Assembly (NCBI GenBank): GCA_001765415.1
Contig: CP017245.1
Span: 682,001 to 746,000 of the forward strand
Direction of reading: 5' to 3'
Source of the DNA: Candidatus Melainabacteria bacterium MEL.A1
GTDB taxonomy: Bacteria; Cyanobacteriota; Vampirovibrionia; Gastranaerophilales; Gastranaerophilaceae
DNA: 64,000 bases
The notes below the pieces were generated by a model. The model was given only the letters and a program-made list of their open reading frames with translations, ran no database searches and had not been told where the DNA came from. The position numbers and the translations under genes are program-made. Below, piece by piece: positions 53,801 to 63,702 of this stretch (positions within the stretch are counted from its first letter, which is position 1; each line of letters starts with the position of its first letter).

Positions 53801-54722
53801 AACCATAACATTTTTGGCAAATACCATATTCAAGACCGCAAGTCAAACCAGAACGAACTTTCAATTCTTGAAGTTTCAAATGAGAAACTTTCTTAATATC
53901 ATCTCTGTTCATTGTAGTTCCTGCAGAAACAAGAACTGTTCCGTCTGTATCTTTAATGTCTTCTGCAATTGTTCTACCTAACAATCTGTCAATTAATGGA
54001 ACAATTACGTTATCACCATCTGTAATAGGTTTCATGTTAATTGATTTTGTAGTGTGGCAATCGTCAGCACGAATAATTACATCCTGTGCAACATCAACCA
54101 AACGTCTTGTCAAATAACCTGAATCGGCTGTTTTCAACGCTGTATCTACAAGCCCTTTTCTTGCACCATAAGAAGAAATGATGTACTCTGTAACGGATAA
54201 GCCTTCTTTAAAGTTAGATTTAATCGGCAAGTCGATGATTTGACCTTGTGCGTCAGCCATCAAACCTCTCATACCTACCAACTGAGATACCTGTGACAAG
54301 TTACCTCTGGCACCTGAGAACGCCATCATATATACTGGGTTCAATCTATCAAAGTTTTCAACTACCTGAGAAGTCAACTTCGCAGTTGTTTCGGACCAAG
54401 TATCGATAACCTTTGTATATCTTTCTACTTCGGTGATTTCACCTTTTAAATATCTGTTTGTTGATTTTTCAATTTCAGATTCAGCTTCTTGTAGCAACTC
54501 TTTTTTAATTGCCGGAACTTGTAAGTCTGCAATAGAAATAGTTGTTCCGGATTTTGTAGCATACCTGTAGCCGAGATTTTTAAGGCTGTTAGCCAATTCT
54601 GCGGTTTTTGCTCCGCCAAACTCAAGATACATTTGTGAAAGCAAATTGTTCAAACCTTTTTTGTCCATTTGCTTGTTAATGAAATCTACAGTTTTTTTAG
54701 CATGTGTGTATGTTGTTTCCAT
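50859..54722 (-). CDS. rpoC2: RNA polymerase subunit beta-prime, C-terminal part (RpoC2)
   Basis: 1287 residues. It begins at the cyanobacterial split point (YTHAKKTVDFINKQMD) and holds the secondary-channel region, the bridge helix and the trigger loop start GEPGTQLTMRTFHTGGAVG (about 344). A large insertion of about 650 residues rich in beta repeats (SI3-like sandwich-barrel hybrids) interrupts the trigger loop, which resumes at GLPRVEELLEGRKPKD (about 1005). The zinc ligands near C..CYG (GICQKCYG) are seen. It ends with an acidic tail. 76 bases after rpoC1 with a GAAA-loop hairpin between them. Confidence 0.97.
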   Translation of the reverse strand: METTYTHAKKTVDFINKQMDKKGLNNLLSQMYLEFGGAKTAELANSLKNLGYRYATKSGTTISIADLQVPAIKKELLQEAESEIEKSTNRYLKGEITEVERYTKVIDTWSETTAKLTSQVVENFDRLNPVYMMAFSGARGNLSQVSQLVGMRGLMADAQGQIIDLPIKSNFKEGLSVTEYIISSYGARKGLVDTALKTADSGYLTRRLVDVAQDVIIRADDCHTTKSINMKPITDGDNVIVPLIDRLLGRTIAEDIKDTDGTVLVSAGTTMNRDDIKKVSHLKLQELKVRSGLTCGLEYGICQKCYGWAMTTQKLVDIGEAIGIIAAQSIGEPGTQLTMRTFHTGGAVGVKDAIKEVIAKQDGEVISSVKTRELRTRHGDIVNISNYETDIELKGAKRTEKYHIPAGSTVFFTNGMKVKKGFKLAQFEPAAQGSGSRLTEKATKDITSDLSGEVLYEDFVADEKKDRQGNISRTTNKQGIIWVLGGDVYNLPGGSKVLVKDGQAIKEGEKLAETLTISEHGGEVRFGEDLVIEDVKFEGKNIKKIVQGKELTIVIASLMPENATFEQTKKEQLWTVDKTGEKYIVKAPVDTTVENGMIIAELIDDDCAVASSGEIRYVDVEVDENQIITKPGSVVFIPEEIHQINKDSSLKMVENGTHVTAGTEVVKDVYCHIDGIVEFKEYNDIIHEITIRPGEVHTLSSVSELKVDEGEVVKKGTVIADGIKAKETSIITIMDSSMDDIDIDDLDEELDTNLSLDEDSISNQPIQILVRPVQVLDVQQKNVSIKFNTSDELIDIVPVTQLQYKDGARVRNLDGATITRTSLVLQMQGYLSHLKGMVELDEKDNLRIVVLENLIVRREFEGNAKTMSSLQTELLVKDGQTIDPKTPVAKTQVLAINDGVASIKGNKEDARRLLLTSTTYETKISVKGKASVKKGDFVRLDGVLADSGETSTVSGMVIAVNKGEITIRNGRPYLISPGTMLQVEAGALVLRGDNIATLVFERQKTGDIVQGLPRVEELLEGRKPKDCAILAEEDGIAEIETDDDLPRLFLVTENGRTEIKYAIDANIVVQNKQKITKGQPLTSGPLNPHDVIRLCGPEAAQQYLVDEVQRVYRSQGVEIADKHVEIIVRQMTKKVKIVDAGDTTLLPGELVEMQTFEKENQEVEEKGGTPATCEYMLLGITKASLNTESFISAASFQETTRILTEAAVDGKKDLLRGLKENVIIGRLIPAGTGFHHLSNANEEKEREERKRAVAQRNQARKPSAILEEIEGMFGAPDFQLGNENEEK

Positions 54723-54770
54723 TATACTTATATCCTTTTTTAATAAATAATTGCATTTTTTCTTAATGTC

Positions 54771-54790
54771 TTAGGGCATTTCTGCCCTAA
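54771..54790 (-). other. GNRA-loop hairpin between rpoC1 and rpoC2
   Basis: On the minus strand TTAGGGCA-GAAA-TGCCCTAA, eight perfect pairs closed by a GAAA tetraloop, eight bases after the rpoC1 stop. No T-run follows, so a stability or processing element is more likely than a terminator. Confidence 0.6.
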
Positions 54791-54798
54791 AGACTTAT

Positions 54799-56508
54799 TT
54801 ACGCCAAAGCATTTCTTACAGCTTCGTTGAAGATAATTCTTCCTGCTGTTGTTTCCAATCTTTCGCCGTGTTCATCTCTTACGATAATTTTGTCGTGAAG
54901 GTCAATTACACCTACTTCTAGAGCGGAAATAGCATCTTGGAAGTTGTAGAAATATCCTTTAGGTTCCATTTCAGGATTTTTCAAAATAGTCAAGTAATAC
55001 ATACCTAAGACCATATCCTGAGTAGGAGTGATAATTGGTTTACCCGTTGCAGGAGCTAAAATGTTGTTTGTAGCTAACATTAACATTCTTGCTTCTGTTT
55101 GAGCCTCAATTGATAATGGAACGTGAACTGCCATCTGGTCACCATCGAAGTCGGCGTTAAACGCTGTACATACTAGAGGGTGAAGTTGGATTGCACGACC
55201 TTCTACCAATTTCGGTTCAAATGCCTGAATACCTAATCTGTGAAGTGTCGGGGCACGGTTCAATAGAACTGGGTGTCCATCAATTACTTCTTCCAATATA
55301 TCCCAAACTACTGCTTCGGAACGTTCAATCTTTTTCTTTGCAGATTTTATGTTTTGAACATATCCTCTTTCAATCAATTTGTTTACAACAAATGGTTTAA
55401 ATAATTCAATTGCCATTTCTTTTGGCAAACCGCATTGGTTCAATTTCAATTGAGGACCAACAACGATAACTGAACGGCCTGAATAGTCAACACGTTTACC
55501 TAACAAGTTTTGACGGAAACGACCTTGTTTACCTTCAATAATATTAGATAATGACTTCAACGCTCTGTTGTTTGGACCAACAACTGTTCTACCACGTCTA
55601 CCGTTATCAATCAAAGCATCCACTGCTTCTTGTAACATACGTTTTTCATTTCGTACAATAATTTCAGGAGCGCCCATTTCTAACAATCTTTGTAAACGGT
55701 TGTTTCTGTTTATTACACGTCTGTACAAATCATTCAAGTCAGATGTCGCAAAACGACCACCATCCAATTGAACCATTGGTCTTAAATCAGGAGGAGTAAC
55801 AGGAAGTACATCCATAATCATCCAAGTCGGATCTGTTTCTGATGAAATCAATGAATCCAATAATCTCAAACGTTTGATAAGTTTACTTTTCTTTTGAACT
55901 GAGTTTACAGTACCTGCAAGTTCAGTTCTGATTTCTTCTGCAAGTCCTTTTACATCAACTTCAGCAAGAAGTTCTTTAATAGCTTCTGCACCGATACCTA
56001 CTTTCAATTCAGAATCTTCGTGTTCAGCCATATAATCTTCATATTCTTCTTCTGATAATAGTTGAAGTTTTTTGAAATCACTTTCTCCGGCATCAAGAAC
56101 TACATAATTGTTGAAGTAGATAACTTGTTCTAAATCTTTCAAAGTCATATCAAGAAGTAAACCTAAATAAGAAGGAATACCTTTTAAGAACCAAATGTGA
56201 GAAACAGGGGCTGCAAGTTTAATGTGACCCATTCTTTGTCTTCTTACTTTTGAATCTGTAACTTCTACACCGCATCGTTCGCAAATGATACCTTTGTGTC
56301 TTACTCTTTTATATTTACCGCAATAGCATTCCCAGTCTTTTGATGGCCCGAAAATTCTTTCGCAAAATAAACCATCTCTTTCCGGTTTCAATGTACGGTA
56401 GTTGATTGTTTCCGGTTTAGTAACTTCGCCGTAAGACCATTTAAGTATTCTTTCCGGTGAAGCGATACTAATTCGTATATAGTCAAAATAATCTATGCTT
56501 GTTGACAT
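54799..56508 (-). CDS. rpoC1: RNA polymerase subunit gamma (RpoC1, beta-prime N-terminal part)
   Basis: 569 residues. Zinc finger in [20 protein letters not shown] (about 56-75), the clamp, lid and rudder region with [18 protein letters not shown], and the catalytic NADFDGD motif (about 452) with the Mg2+-binding aspartates. It ends [17 protein letters not shown], exactly where cyanobacterial gamma ends. It pairs with RpoC2 to make the full beta-prime subunit. Confidence 0.98.
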   Translation of the reverse strand: MSTSIDYFDYIRISIASPERILKWSYGEVTKPETINYRTLKPERDGLFCERIFGPSKDWECYCGKYKRVRHKGIICERCGVEVTDSKVRRQRMGHIKLAAPVSHIWFLKGIPSYLGLLLDMTLKDLEQVIYFNNYVVLDAGESDFKKLQLLSEEEYEDYMAEHEDSELKVGIGAEAIKELLAEVDVKGLAEEIRTELAGTVNSVQKKSKLIKRLRLLDSLISSETDPTWMIMDVLPVTPPDLRPMVQLDGGRFATSDLNDLYRRVINRNNRLQRLLEMGAPEIIVRNEKRMLQEAVDALIDNGRRGRTVVGPNNRALKSLSNIIEGKQGRFRQNLLGKRVDYSGRSVIVVGPQLKLNQCGLPKEMAIELFKPFVVNKLIERGYVQNIKSAKKKIERSEAVVWDILEEVIDGHPVLLNRAPTLHRLGIQAFEPKLVEGRAIQLHPLVCTAFNADFDGDQMAVHVPLSIEAQTEARMLMLATNNILAPATGKPIITPTQDMVLGMYYLTILKNPEMEPKGYFYNFQDAISALEVGVIDLHDKIIVRDEHGERLETTAGRIIFNEAVRNALA

Positions 56509-56535
56509 TGTTTGTCTTTCTCCTTTTTATATTTT

Positions 56536-56612
56536 AGTGAGTGGTGAGGAGTGAGTTGTGAATAGTTCTTTTCATAAATAATCTATTCACTACTCACCAT
56601 TCACTATTCACT
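56536..56612 (-). repeat. Long imperfect hairpin repeat between rpoB and rpoC1
   Basis: 30-base arms at 56536-56565 and 56583-56612 pair at 24 of 30 positions; units are GTGA(G/A)T(G/A)GTGA-like. It fills nearly the whole rpoB-rpoC1 gap. Confidence 0.75.
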
Positions 56613-56615
56613 TAA

Positions 56616-59600
56616 TTATATATCTCCGAATGTAGTTGGTGTTTCAAAGAAATTGATGTTTAACAACTCAGAATCCATATCTGAAAGAACTCTACGTGGA
56701 GCTGATTTTCTCAAATCATCCATGTCTGTCATTAAATCAACTTCTTGACCGTCTTTTTTCGCTACCGTAATATCCAAACCGATACTTTGCAATTCTCTTA
56801 CAAGTACTTTGAATGATTCTGGAATACCCGGTCTTGGGATGTTATCACCTTTAACGATTGCTTCATAAGCTCTATTTCTTCCGTTAACATCATCTGATTT
56901 AATTGTTAACATTTCTTGTAGAGTATATGCAGCACCGTAAGCTTCCAATGCCCAAACTTCCATTTCACCAAATCTCTGACCACCGAATTGAGCTTTACCA
57001 CCCAATGGTTGTTGAGTAACAAGTGAATAAGGACCTGTAGAACGAGCGTGAATTTTATCATCTACAAGGTGGACAAGTTTAAGAATATAAGATAGACCTA
57101 CAGCAACCGGTTCATCAAACGGTTCACCAGTTCTACCGTCAATCAATCTTACTTTACCGTCTTCGTTAACCCAATCGCATCCAGATTCTTTGATACCTTT
57201 CAAAAGTTCAGCCTTTGTAGCTCTTTCTGATTGATTATCACCATATCTTTCGTCGAATGAAGGAGTTTCATAATAGTTGCCTGTCAAGTATGCAGCCAAA
57301 CCTAACAACAATTCGTAAGTCTGACCAACGTTCATACGAGAAGGTACACCTAATGGGTTTAATACGATATCAACAGGAGTCCCGTCTGGCAAGAATGGCA
57401 TATCTTCTTTAGGTAAAATTCTTGAAACAATACCTTTGTTACCGTGACGACCTGAAAGTTTATCACCTACAGAAACTTTACGTTTTTGAGCAATGTAAAC
57501 TCTAATTACTGTATTTGCTCCAGGAGGCAATTCATCACCTTTTTCTCTATCGAATACCTTAACGTCGAGAACTCTACCGCCTTCGCCGTGTGGAACTCTT
57601 AGTGAGTTATCTTTTACATCTCTTGCTTTTTCTGCGAAAATTGCTCTTAACAATTTTTCTTCAGGTGGATGTTCAGATTCTCCTTTTGGAGTAACTTTAC
57701 CAACTAGAATATCGTCAGCATAAACTCTAGCACCGATACGAACGATACCACGTTCATCCAAATGTCTCAAAGCATCTTCTGAAACGTTAGGAATTTCACG
57801 AGTAATTTCTTCTGGTCCTAATTTAGTTTGACGAGCATCTATTTCTAGTTTCTCAATGTGAACTGATGTGAAGATGTCATCGTGTACACATCTTTCAGAA
57901 AGTAAGATAGCATCTTCGTAGTTATAACCTTCCCAAGGCATATACGCAACAATTACGTTTTTACCTAATGAAAGTTCACCACAGTTTGTAGAAGCACCAT
58001 CCGCAATTACATCACCTTCTTTAACCTTGTCACCTTCGTGAACCAAAGGTTTTTGGTTAATACAAGTATCTTGGTTACTTCTTACATATTTCATCAATGT
58101 ATGAACGTGAGGTTTGTTATGAATATCACGGATGATAATTTCTTCACCCACAACTCTTTCAACAACACCGTCACAATCTGCAACTTCTACCATACCAGAG
58201 TCTTTAGCAGCTCTTTTTTCCATACCTGTACCAACAACCGGTCTTTGAGTAATCAAAAGAGGTACTGATTGACGTTGCATGTTTGAACCCATCAATGCAC
58301 GGTTAGCATCATCGTGTTCAATGAACGGAATTAATGATGTCGCAACTGAGATAATCTGAATAGGAGAAACACCAACAAAGTCAACCTTGCTTGATTCGCC
58401 CATTGTAAATTCAGATCTGTATCTGATAGGAACATATTCATCTTTAAATGTATTATCAGGATTTAATTGTACGTCAGCAGGAGCGCATCTATATTCTTCG
58501 TCTTCGTCTGCTGTCATATAAACAACTTCGTCTGTAACCTTACCGTCTTTTACTACAAAGAACGGAGCTTCAACGAAACCGTAATCATTAACTTTTGCGT
58601 GAGTAGCTAATGAACCAATCAAACCTGCGTTCGGACCTTCCGGTGTTTCAATCGGACAAATACGACCGTAGTGAGAAGGGTGAATATCACGAACTGCAAA
58701 ACCAGCTCTTTCTCTCATCAAACCACCAGGTCCTAAAGCTGAAATACGTCTTTTGTGAGTTAATTCAGCCAATGGGTTAATTTGGTCCATGAACTGTGAC
58801 AATTGAGAACTACCAAAGAATTCTTTCAAAGATGCAACAAGTGGTTTTGTGTTCAACAAGTTCAATGGTGTCAATGTTTCAGAATCTTGCAAAGTCATTC
58901 TTTCTTTAACAATTCTTTCAATTCTTGAAAGACCAACTCTGAATTGGTTTTGCAACAATTCACCAACTGAACGAATTCTTCTGTTTCCTAAGTGGTCGAT
59001 ATCATCAACAGTTCCTTCATCGTATGTCAAATTAATCAAATATTCAATTGATGCAACGATGTCTTGAACTGTCAATGTTCTTTGGTTTTTAGGAATGTTC
59101 AAGTTCAATTTTTTGTTTAATTTATAACGACCTACACGACCGATATCGTATTTCTTTTCATCAAAGAAACGTGATTCCAAAATAGAACGGCCACCTGCTG
59201 CAGATGCAGGATCGCCAGGTCTTAATTTTTTATAAACTTCAATTAAAGCATCATCAGTAGTTTCTGCAGTATCTTTATCCAATGTTTTCTTTAAGAAATC
59301 AAAGTGAGTAAATAAAGATTCCATTTCTGAAACAGTGATACCCATAGCTTTCAACAATGTTGTAGCCAAGATTTTTCTGTTTTTATCGATTTTAACGTAA
59401 ATAATATCATTAGAATCTGTTTCAATTTTCAACCATGCACCACGATTAGGAATCATAGTTGCGTTATATAAACGTTTTCCGGCAGGGGAAATATCACGTT
59501 TGAAGTAAACACCAGGAGAACGAACGATTTGAGAAACGATTACACGTTCTGCGCCGTTTACAATGAAAGTACCTTTGTCTGTCATTGTCGGAATATCGCC

Positions 59601-59933
59601 GATGTAAACTTCTTGTTCTTTAATTTCACCGCTATCACGGTTAACCAATCTTACCATTACACGCAATTGTTTTGCATAAGTTGCGTCATGGATTCTAGCT
59701 TCTTCAATGGTATATTTCGCATTGTCGAAAGTATAATTTGGTAAGAAGTGTAATTCTAATCTGCCTGTATAGTCTTTAATAGGAGAGAAAGAAAGCAATT
59801 CTTCTTTCAAACCTTCTTTTAAAAACCATTCAAACGATTTTTTCTGCACTTCAATAAGGTCCGGTAAATCATCCAAACGAGTATGTGGAATACCCATTGG
59901 TGTTACTCTTTCTGCATATTTTGTGTTAGACAT
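56616..59933 (-). CDS. rpoB: RNA polymerase subunit beta
   Basis: 1105 residues from the ATG at 59933, preceded by CGAGGTGAATTA; the frame extends 21 codons upstream but those are not RpoB-like. Canonical blocks: the rifampicin-pocket region [64 protein letters not shown] and the C-terminal [20 protein letters not shown]. The rif residues look wild type. It heads rpoB-rpoC1-rpoC2; rplL is not upstream. Confidence 0.98.
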   Translation of the reverse strand: MSNTKYAERVTPMGIPHTRLDDLPDLIEVQKKSFEWFLKEGLKEELLSFSPIKDYTGRLELHFLPNYTFDNAKYTIEEARIHDATYAKQLRVMVRLVNRDSGEIKEQEVYIGDIPTMTDKGTFIVNGAERVIVSQIVRSPGVYFKRDISPAGKRLYNATMIPNRGAWLKIETDSNDIIYVKIDKNRKILATTLLKAMGITVSEMESLFTHFDFLKKTLDKDTAETTDDALIEVYKKLRPGDPASAAGGRSILESRFFDEKKYDIGRVGRYKLNKKLNLNIPKNQRTLTVQDIVASIEYLINLTYDEGTVDDIDHLGNRRIRSVGELLQNQFRVGLSRIERIVKERMTLQDSETLTPLNLLNTKPLVASLKEFFGSSQLSQFMDQINPLAELTHKRRISALGPGGLMRERAGFAVRDIHPSHYGRICPIETPEGPNAGLIGSLATHAKVNDYGFVEAPFFVVKDGKVTDEVVYMTADEDEEYRCAPADVQLNPDNTFKDEYVPIRYRSEFTMGESSKVDFVGVSPIQIISVATSLIPFIEHDDANRALMGSNMQRQSVPLLITQRPVVGTGMEKRAAKDSGMVEVADCDGVVERVVGEEIIIRDIHNKPHVHTLMKYVRSNQDTCINQKPLVHEGDKVKEGDVIADGASTNCGELSLGKNVIVAYMPWEGYNYEDAILLSERCVHDDIFTSVHIEKLEIDARQTKLGPEEITREIPNVSEDALRHLDERGIVRIGARVYADDILVGKVTPKGESEHPPEEKLLRAIFAEKARDVKDNSLRVPHGEGGRVLDVKVFDREKGDELPPGANTVIRVYIAQKRKVSVGDKLSGRHGNKGIVSRILPKEDMPFLPDGTPVDIVLNPLGVPSRMNVGQTYELLLGLAAYLTGNYYETPSFDERYGDNQSERATKAELLKGIKESGCDWVNEDGKVRLIDGRTGEPFDEPVAVGLSYILKLVHLVDDKIHARSTGPYSLVTQQPLGGKAQFGGQRFGEMEVWALEAYGAAYTLQEMLTIKSDDVNGRNRAYEAIVKGDNIPRPGIPESFKVLVRELQSIGLDITVAKKDGQEVDLMTDMDDLRKSAPRRVLSDMDSELLNINFFETPTTFGDI

Positions 59934-60154
59934 TAATTCACCTCGTCTATGTGTACGTACTATATAAAAAATTGTATTATTTTTATTCTTATCCATGCCC
60001 TCTTTGGAGCAATCTGTTTGAAAATAATTTACAATTAAGAAATCTAACTTGAGGCTGTAAACCTTTCATTCTACTGAACTTCAGCTAAATGAACTTCTAT
60101 GTTTCTTCTAAAATTAGGCATAGTTCACCCGACTTTAAAATTACATGTTCTTAA
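59934..60154 (-). promoter_or_regulatory. Long rpoB 5' leader
   Basis: About 215 untranslated bases between the predicted start of transcription and the rpoB ATG. A TGAACT/AGTTCA pairing is possible, but no known riboswitch or L10-leader fold is recognised. The remaining upstream gap to 60342 holds no gene. Confidence 0.4.
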
Positions 60155-60182
60155 ATAATAATACATCAATATTTTACGTCAA
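60155..60182 (-). promoter_or_regulatory. Predicted promoter of the rpoB operon
   Basis: Minus strand TTGACG (60177-60182), 16 bases, TATTAT (60155-60160). Confidence 0.6.
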
Positions 60183-60342
60183 GAAAATATCGGTTATTTT
60201 TAAAAAATATGTTAAATTTTTGTTACAATATGTTAGACTATTGATTTTAGAGGTCTGAAAGCTTGATTATACTTGCAATACAGTGTCAAGACTACAAATA
60301 AAACTTATTCATTGTATTATTAAATACATTAGAGGAAAAAAC

Positions 60343-60981
60343 ATGAAAAAAATAGCAATTTTAATATGTGTTTTAATGTTAGGAAAAGCTGCAATATCAG
60401 CGGATATTCAAGTTACAAATATTCAAGACAAAAAACCAACTTCTGTAGTTTTGACAGGCAACCTTGTTTTTGATTGGCTTGACATCGCTCAAATTGATAG
60501 AGATACTGCAATCGAAAAATACAAATCAGAACTTTTTGGAAACGATACAGTTTTTAAATACAATAAGAAAGAGTTCAAAAAAGAGTATAAAGACTTTTTG
60601 AAAGATGCAGATTACAAGCGTCACTACATGCTTGTAAAAAACAACGTAAAAGAAACCGATGACGAAAATCTTTGCGGTTTTTATAAGAGAAATCTTTTAA
60701 TAAGTTATGCCGTTCAATATAAAAACAATTTGCGTTCGGTATATTACTATGATGCACTTGGAAACCTTCGTTATGTAGACAAATTTTCGGAAAACTACCC
60801 AAATTTCCCATACATGTCTAAACAATATAGAGCAAACGGAGTGCTGGTTAGCGCAATATATTTTATGTCACATGATATGCAATATATGTACAACCACAAC
60901 GCCGAATTTCAAGGAGCTTGGTATAAAGACAAAATGTATGATCGCCACGCAAAACAAATTCTTACTAGAACAAATTGGTAA
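60343..60981 (+). CDS. Secreted hypothetical protein
   Basis: 212 residues from the ATG at 60343 with AGAGGAAAAAAC before it; upstream codons are not needed. Signal peptide KKIAILICVLMLGKAAISA, then an aromatic-rich soluble domain (VYYYDALGNLRYVDKF, MSKQYRANGVLVSAIYF). The YD..GNLRYV wording recalls YD/RHS or MORN-type strands, but no family can be named. Ends in a very strong terminator. Confidence 0.75.
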   Translation: MKKIAILICVLMLGKAAISADIQVTNIQDKKPTSVVLTGNLVFDWLDIAQIDRDTAIEKYKSELFGNDTVFKYNKKEFKKEYKDFLKDADYKRHYMLVKNNVKETDDENLCGFYKRNLLISYAVQYKNNLRSVYYYDALGNLRYVDKFSENYPNFPYMSKQYRANGVLVSAIYFMSHDMQYMYNHNAEFQGAWYKDKMYDRHAKQILTRTNW

Positions 60982-61000
60982 GGATATAAGGTAGAAACAA

Positions 61001-61043
61001 ATACACAAAGGCGGGATGCTTATCCCGCCTTTGTGTATTTTAA
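61001..61043. terminator. Strong bidirectional terminator
   Basis: 17-base perfect arms ATACACAAAGGCGGGAT / ATCCCGCCTTTGTGTAT with loop GCTT, between convergent genes. Confidence 0.85.
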
Positions 61044-61047
61044 AATA

Positions 61048-63627
61048 TTACTGAGGTTTTACAATAGATAATACATAGTTATTTGTAAACACTTTATTAG
61101 CAACTTCAATAATATCACTTTCTGTCACGCTATTTATCAACTGAGAATACTGTTCATCAAATTCATAACCTCTGCCTGACACCTCAAACCAACCAATAGT
61201 TGTTGCTTTATCAAGATTAGTTTCCTGACCGATAATATAGTGTCCTAATAGTTTGTCTTTAGCCTCTTGCAATTCTTTTGAACCAACAAATTCAGTTTTC
61301 AATCTAAACACTTCTTCTTTCATTCTTTTCTGCGCATAATCAAGGTTTTCAGGATTTGTACCTATATAAGTAATAAAAGAACCTTTCAAAATATGCGGAG
61401 AGAATTGAGAACCCAATTGATACGCCAAGCCATCTCTATCTCTCAAATTTTTGAACAAACGAGAACTCATGCCTGAACCTAACAAAGAATCTATGACTTG
61501 TAAAGTTGCATAATCCTTACGATTTAAAACTCCGGAAGTCTGCCAACCCATTATTATCCAATCAGTTTTAAGATCTTTTACTTTGGAACAAGCTTGCTTT
61601 TCTGTAGTCAACGATTGTACTAAATGTTTGTTATAATCAAACTTTTCACCTTTTTTATTATTAAATATATTTGTCAATTCTGCAATCGTTGTTTCTTTAT
61701 CAACATTACCATTAATTGAAATCACAACATTTTGCGGGTAAAAAACTTTGTCATAATAATTTTTCACATCGTTTTTTGTAACTCTCGGCAAATTCTTTTC
61801 TAAAATATTATTAGAATAAGAATATGGCGAACCCTCAAAAATCAAAGCTTTATAGTTATCTACCGCAAGATTTAGCGGAACATCTTTACTCTTTTTTATA
61901 GAATTTAGTTCATCATTTTTCGCTTTTTCTATCTCAAATTCATCTAGTGTCGCATTATTTATAATTTCATTCAAAAGCTCCAGTGTTTTTTCGTAATCAT
62001 TTTTAGTCGTAAGAACTGTCATATTAAAACTATCAGCCTTAGCTGACGGAACGATTTTTATCCCGTTATCTTCCATTGTTTGAGCAAATTCAACTGATGA
62101 ATATTTTTTTGAACCTTTTGTCAAAACTGCAGCCGTCAAATCAGCAGTTCCGGGAATATGTTCAATAAACTCTCCACCTTTAGCAAAAATACTTATTGCA
62201 ATAATGTCGTTAACCCTATTTGGAGTTAATAATAGTGTTGCTCCATTTGAAAGTTGATATTTTTGGGTATTGGAATTTTCACTAACCAATTTTGCCGGTT
62301 CTGTTTTCTGCGTAATATTAGAAACTTTTACTTCTTTACAATTTTCAGGCAAAACTATTGATACTGCACTTTTTTCCCTACCTAAATATTTGTTTGCAAC
62401 ATCTTTCACATCTTGTACTGTAACTTTTTTTACATTATCCAAATATGTTTCATAATACTTTGTATCATCTGTGGTTACAAACGTATAACCGATTTCACTT
62501 GCAATATTTGAGATAGATTCTCTTTCATAATATGTATCTCTTTCTATCACATTCTTTGCAAGCTGAAGTTGAGATTGAGTAACTCCATTTTTCTGAACAT
62601 TTTTTATTTCTTCAAAAATACTATCTTGCAATTTTTCACATTTTTCAGGGTCAAAAGTTGTAGAAACATAAAAAATTCCATCATCTTTAAAACCTGTATT
62701 TGCCGCACCAATCGTGTTTGCAAGTTGTTTGTTCTCTTTTATATTTCTATAAAACACGGAAGATCTTCCATCTCCCAAAATCGTAGACAAAACATCTAAC
62801 GCATAAGAATCTTTGTCATCTATTTTAGTGCCTCTGAAACCAATCAACATATAACCGGATTGAGTATCAAAATAGGCAACCTTTTTTTGTTGAGCAGTCA
62901 AGATTTTTTCTTTTGGGTAAACATTTTTAATAGGTTTTTTGTATTCAGAATTGAAATCACTCTTAACTTTTTCTATTGCAGAATTTGCATCTACATCTCC
63001 AACAATTACAGTAACCATATTGGAAGGATTATAATATTTATTATAATACCCCATTATTTCATCCCTGTGGATAGAACTTATAATATCAGCCTTCCCGATA
63101 ACTTTTCTTTTATACGGATGATCAGAATAAAGCATATTAACCAAATTGTCATATACAAGAGTATTTGGAGAATTTGCATCCTTCATAATTTCTTCAATAA
63201 CAACTTTTCTTTCCTTCTCAAGTTCTTTTCTCGGAACTAGAGGATGAAGTAACATATCAGAGTGCATTTCTAATGCTAAATCAAAATCTTTTGATGGAAT
63301 AGTTACATAATAGTGCGTAAAATCTTTGCTTGTAGCAGCATTTGTAATCGCCCCTTTGGTTTCTAAGATTTTATCAAATTCTCCGGGAGCGTGATTAGTA
63401 GAACCTTTGAAAAACAGGTGTTCCAAAAAGTGCGAAACCCCATTGTTTTCGTCATTTTCGTTAATTGACCCTGTTTTTATCCACGTATCAATTGTTACAA
63501 TCGGATTAGACTTAACCTCTTGAATAACAACAGTTTGACCGTTATCGAGTTTATATACATTAAAATCCGCAGCAAAAGCACAACCTGCACAAATAAATAC
63601 TGCCAAAAGAACTAATAATTTCTTCAT
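61048..63627 (-). CDS. Secreted M16 family zinc protease, fused double domain
   Basis: 859 residues. Signal peptide KKLLVLLAVFICAGCAFA (a C at the cleavage zone could also make it a lipoprotein), first M16 half with the inverted zinc motif HFLEH in GVSHFLEHLFFKGS and the distal Glu in VVIEEIMKD; a second M16 half from about residue 440 lacks HxxEH. Active and inactive halves fused in one chain form the peptidase clam shell. Probably degrades peptides in the envelope; pitrilysin/processing-peptidase relatives. Confidence 0.93.
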   Translation of the reverse strand: MKKLLVLLAVFICAGCAFAADFNVYKLDNGQTVVIQEVKSNPIVTIDTWIKTGSINENDENNGVSHFLEHLFFKGSTNHAPGEFDKILETKGAITNAATSKDFTHYYVTIPSKDFDLALEMHSDMLLHPLVPRKELEKERKVVIEEIMKDANSPNTLVYDNLVNMLYSDHPYKRKVIGKADIISSIHRDEIMGYYNKYYNPSNMVTVIVGDVDANSAIEKVKSDFNSEYKKPIKNVYPKEKILTAQQKKVAYFDTQSGYMLIGFRGTKIDDKDSYALDVLSTILGDGRSSVFYRNIKENKQLANTIGAANTGFKDDGIFYVSTTFDPEKCEKLQDSIFEEIKNVQKNGVTQSQLQLAKNVIERDTYYERESISNIASEIGYTFVTTDDTKYYETYLDNVKKVTVQDVKDVANKYLGREKSAVSIVLPENCKEVKVSNITQKTEPAKLVSENSNTQKYQLSNGATLLLTPNRVNDIIAISIFAKGGEFIEHIPGTADLTAAVLTKGSKKYSSVEFAQTMEDNGIKIVPSAKADSFNMTVLTTKNDYEKTLELLNEIINNATLDEFEIEKAKNDELNSIKKSKDVPLNLAVDNYKALIFEGSPYSYSNNILEKNLPRVTKNDVKNYYDKVFYPQNVVISINGNVDKETTIAELTNIFNNKKGEKFDYNKHLVQSLTTEKQACSKVKDLKTDWIIMGWQTSGVLNRKDYATLQVIDSLLGSGMSSRLFKNLRDRDGLAYQLGSQFSPHILKGSFITYIGTNPENLDYAQKRMKEEVFRLKTEFVGSKELQEAKDKLLGHYIIGQETNLDKATTIGWFEVSGRGYEFDEQYSQLINSVTESDIIEVANKVFTNNYVLSIVKPQ

Positions 63628-63702
63628 ATTATCCCCTTCAAAAATTTATTATTATCTATGTAAACATAATACAATAAATTTTTAAATTAGAAAATAGATT
63701 AA

